Shown here: positions 35,030-38,489 of the stretch, piece after piece
How positions within the stretch are numbered: the first letter of the stretch is position 1
How the letters are laid out: the number at the start of each line of letters is the position of its first letter
Assembly (NCBI RefSeq): GCF_000344685.1
Contig: NW_006920413.1
Coordinates: 389,487 to 427,975 of the forward strand
DNA from: Gloeophyllum trabeum ATCC 11539
Taxonomy: Eukaryota; Basidiomycota; Agaricomycetes; Gloeophyllales; Gloeophyllaceae
Direction: 5' to 3'
DNA length: 38,489 bases
Notes under the pieces: generated by a model
The model's input: only the letters and a program-made list of their open reading frames with translations
Told to the model about the DNA's origin: nothing
Database searches by the model: none
Program-made: the position numbers and the translations under genes

Positions 35030-37570
35030 TCACAATTCATCGTGGCCATTCTTGTTCGCAACGATCTGCCTACGAGTGAACCAAGTGCGTCCATTGTGGC
35101 TGAACCGGTCGAGCTCCTTGGGCGTACGCACGAAGCTCTTGAGACGCTTGGCCATGTCCTTCAGGGTATCCTCAAAGTCATCACTGATCCAGACATCGAT
35201 GGTCCCGGTCGGCTTGATGACTCTGACCATCTCATCCGCGTTCTTTGGAGTCAACGGGGAGCCCATCATGACGATCTGGTCGGCGAAGTTGTCCGCGAAA
35301 GGACACCCCGGGTTTGTGGACCAGCTAGCGACCTTTACCAGGTACGGAATATTGGCGTCGGGTCCGGTCACACCTTATCCATCGCGTTCACATTTATGGC
35401 CCCTTCGAAGCCGGTGATGAGCCCTTCGACTTCGAGCGGGCCCTCACCTCCGATGTCGAGCGTGATGGGATAGTCGTCACTGACCCCTATGTCAGAACGT
35501 TTGACCTGAGCGCCGGGCCGCGCAGGACTGCCGACCTGCTGAACAATGCGGCTCACGATCTCCTCGAGTTCGGGAGTATCGGAGTCCAACTCTTGGAGAA
35601 TCGCCGCAAGAATCGCCGTACTTACAGCCCCGTATGCCAGAATCAAGAATGCTGGAAGAAGTAACGGGATGAAAACGGCTCTCCGTGCCCTCGCATGTTC
35701 TTCCTCGCTCGTGACGGGCTTGTTAGCAAGTGCCAACGCAAGGACATTGTGGACATGCTGTCGGAAGAATAAGACGTCGCCAATCTGCCCATCCAGAACA
35801 TTCAAGCTTCCGTCCGAGGCCGAACATGCACCAATGTAGCCGAACATGGGCAACACTGCCGCTCGGCCGGAGTTATCGGAAGTGGTGTAGACAATGGAGT
35901 CGAGAGCCCCGTCGAGGAAGATGGAGAACCGTGACTCTTCGTATGCGTAGGACACTACGATAGACACCCACTAGCCGAGAGAGATGGACTTGGAGGACGT
36001 GAAGACGGTCTTCTTATACGAGGCAACGTTGGAATAGATGAACGTAAAGTCAAGTCGACCATCGCTGCGCACACAGAGCGGAAAAACCAGTCCCGCCTTC
36101 GATCTTGGGAAGGTAGCAACCTTGACCCAGAACGACAATGTATAGAAAGGGAAAGAACGCCCGTATGGGTAGATGGGGAGCTTCAGGGCGCCATTCAGAC
36201 CTGAAAAGTCCGCAGCATTGCCAAACTCCCCTTCCACGAATTTGGGCTTGTAGCCGGCGAATGGAGCAAGGCTGAGAGCGGGAACTGTACAAATTGCCTG
36301 GGCGATGCCAGTCTTGAGAGGGTAATACGCTAGCAGCGACGGCTGCAAGTCCCGAATAAGCATCTCTGCTGTCTTCTTGAGAGGGACGCATCTGACATTA
36401 CTGAGGTCGGCGGAGACCGCAGTATTCGTGTCAAGGTGCTGGACCCAGAAATGCGCTTCCCAGGGCTTGCCCGAGTTGGTATAAGCCCGTGTGACCTTGT
36501 ACACGCCATTCTCAAACAGCGACATATAGCTGCTCGAGTAGACCAGGGTCACTACGTTCCAGCCCCCGCCCACGGTGATGGAGCTGTCGGCGATCTTGAT
36601 GAACTGATTGTCGTACTTATCCCACTCGATGTGACTGCCGTCATTTGTGATGCGCAAGATATTACCACCCATGAGCGTGATTTTCGTCTCGCTCCCCGAG
36701 GACGAATTGACGCGGAAGCGATACATGACAAGGCCAACATCGGCCATCGGCACGGCTACCTGTGAATAAACCCACGAATTGTAGCCGTCCATGTTTTGCG
36801 TCGCGAAGCACATGTATCCATCAAAGGAAATGAGACGGGAATGGGATCCCCCTTCTGCCTCGATATCTGCCATATATCGGGCGGGGGGATGAAAGAGTCG
36901 GAGAACGCGACGTCCCAGGGGGTGCCTACGCCGACGGCGAATTTGGAAGGGATGACCAGGATATTGCGTAGCTGCGCACTGAGGGCCGAGGAGCCGGACA
37001 AGGTCTGCCAGTCGAAGGTGGGATTGACATTCTCCGGGACTGTCGTGTACCACGTTCCAATGGGAACATCGTCCTCGAATGTCGTAATGCCACCAGGCCA
37101 AAGGCACATTATGACCTTGTGGTAAATCCCGTCACCTATACTGATGTTCGAGCTTCCTATGTGGTGGAACCCATCTTCGTTCCACCAGACGTAATTGAAC
37201 GAAATGCCGTCGTAACGAAGGGTAACATGGTTGGTCAGGGTGAACTTCACCTCCGTGGCCGGCTGTTCGAAGATGAAACTTCAGCTACCTTCCGGGGATA
37301 ACGAGGAGCATACTGACGGAGATCGTATCCGTACTTGACCTCGAACTGGATGGCGCAACCGCCCGCAACAGATACCACATGTTCAAGATGAAGGCTAGTC
37401 CAAGTATCGTATCCGCCCGATGAGTCACGCGATATTTGAAGATAGCCTTGCTCGGCGACGATACTGGGACCGTTCTGACTAGGGACATAATTCCAGATAC
37501 CCGAAAGAGTCATGTCCTCGGCGACGGGATAGTCGATGACGCCGTCCTCAGCCAGAGTAGTACTCGACAT
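35030..37570 (-). pseudogene. lectin-like/methyltransferase-like protein, copy 2, broken
   Basis: Inverted paralog of the gene at 27599-30131, similar over its full length including the single intron at the same place (donor GTCAGT near 37314, acceptor before the PATEVK segment near 37262). Compared with the intact copy it carries three lesions: a one-base deletion near 36825, an in-frame TAG at 35971-35973 where the other copy has glutamine, and a one-base deletion near 35366-35371 leading at once to TGA. Outside these points the reading frames remain open and the protein similarity stays high, so decay is recent, or some lesions are sequencing errors. Exons run from ATG 37570; the end reads NGHDEL with stop at 35030-35032. 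A single frame from 36830 to 35971 still encodes the second and third beta-sandwich modules. Confidence 0.83.
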
Positions 37571-38489
37571 GTTATACGTTGCTCGAGATTCTTGTCGATA
37601 TGTAGGTCTGGATATGTGCCATTAGTATCTCGAGATGCATGAAAGAAGGACGGTGCATACCAGAGTTGTTTGCTCCTCACTGACATGGCATGTCCCTCGT
37701 CGTGCTACTTATACACCCAGCGGGGAATGACGCACCAGGAGCGCAAAGCCATACTACGGATGAGGTTGGCAGTCGACATAGACCGATTACTAGAACGTCG
37801 CATAAACGACCGAACTCAATAGAACTGAGGCCACCTGAGGCTGGCGTGACCAGCCGCTCGCGCACAGGCGGAACCCCATGTCCACAGGCAATGACGAGGA
37901 AATGTCAGTCTGAACATGTCGTGGATGGAGCACTGTCCAGTGTAAAGTTATGCATGGAAGCATACCCATGTCTCCTGCAAGGTAGGGGCAGCGTTGTACC
38001 ACAACCGATGCTAACGTACGGTGCGAATCGAAAAGGTAACGCCCGCAAGCTCATGAAGCGCGGACAGTGCACAACGCATTCTCTGTCCGGACCATGGAGA
38101 GTTTCAGAGGCTATGACTGAGGAATAAGCCTTAGGCTTCCTTACAACAATTATTAGGCGACCGCATGAGAACTTACTGACAGTCTGCAGCCCTTCGAAAT
38201 CCTGACTGAGATCAACGACATTGACAGGACTCTTCAAACCCGTGCGGAATCGCGGCCCCCCCAACATACGACGGCCTACCTAGAGGGTTCCACTTCACCC
38301 AGGCAAGTCATGCATTTCTTCGCTTTCCGAGCGGTCGACTTGGGGTTAAAGTGGTGCATCAACACCGAATGGAGTGATTCCAAGTCGCTTGCAACTATTT
38401 CGTGCCTGCGGATATTGCGCGTCGTTTTGAAGACTACTGGAAAGTAGACCCCAGTCCGTACCAATGAATTCGACATCCGGTCTAGTACG
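37571..38489. other. upstream of lectin-like copy 2; no supported gene to window end
   Basis: About 900 bp. It holds the promoter of the minus-strand pseudogene (TATA element listed separately). A 120-codon minus-strand frame (37905-38267) and a 145-codon plus-strand frame (37690-38127) overlap each other, and neither is recognised. Confidence 0.4.
37703..37716 (-). promoter_or_regulatory. TATA-containing core promoter of lectin-like gene copy 2
   Basis: Reads GTGTATAAGTAGCA on the minus strand, identical to 27441-27454 and at a similar distance (about 140 bp) from its start codon at 37570. Confidence 0.65.

Noticed and set aside
35042..36765. Plus-strand frames under lectin-like copy 2
   Set aside because: Antisense shadows of the pseudogene.
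37905..38267. 120-codon minus-strand frame at the right end
   Set aside because: Unrecognised, overlapped by another frame of similar length, and without splice or start support.

Overview
The window is nuclear DNA of a filamentous basidiomycete, most likely an Agaricomycete. Genes are dense and split by many short introns of about 42 to 65 bases with GT...AG ends, and they are the everyday genes of a eukaryote. There are no bacterial operons, rRNA genes or CRISPR arrays. Most single-frame open reading frames here are exons or shadows, so the gene models below were built by joining exons that keep protein-family motifs in frame.

Layout from left to right: acetoacetyl-CoA synthetase (+, 13 exons) converges on UTP25 (-, ribosome biogenesis). 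Next come a phenol-hydroxylase-type FAD monooxygenase (-), then about 1.3 kb without a convincing gene, then a 1,014 bp non-autonomous DNA transposon with perfect 325 bp terminal inverted repeats (10989-12002). The transposon ends 157 bp before the start of a serine alpha/beta hydrolase (+). DNA topoisomerase III (+) and a Dal5-type MFS transporter (+) follow. Malate synthase (-), GET1 (-, tail-anchored protein insertion), RPL39 (-) and a small secreted KDEL-ending orphan (-) form a run of minus-strand genes.

The right third, 27.4-37.7 kb, is the most unusual part. Two paralogous genes of about 825 codons face each other in inverted orientation, with housekeeping genes between them: an ER-type FKBP prolyl isomerase, NKAP and a divergent protein kinase. 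The intact paralog has tandem beta-sandwich (concanavalin/LamG-like) modules, one hydrophobic segment and a C-terminal domain resembling a Rossmann methyltransferase. I know no named fungal family with this layout. The second copy is broken by two one-base deletions and a nonsense codon. Both share one intron position and an identical 14-base TATA-containing promoter core.

Functional themes: two genes serve acetyl/acetoacetyl-CoA and C2 metabolism (acetoacetyl-CoA synthetase and malate synthase). Several serve the secretory pathway (GET1, the FKBP, the KDEL orphan, and possibly the lectin-like pair, which ends in HDDL/HDEL). The rest are core nuclear or ribosomal functions (UTP25, TOP3, NKAP, RPL39). 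Nothing suggests that these genes form one pathway or a secondary-metabolite cluster.
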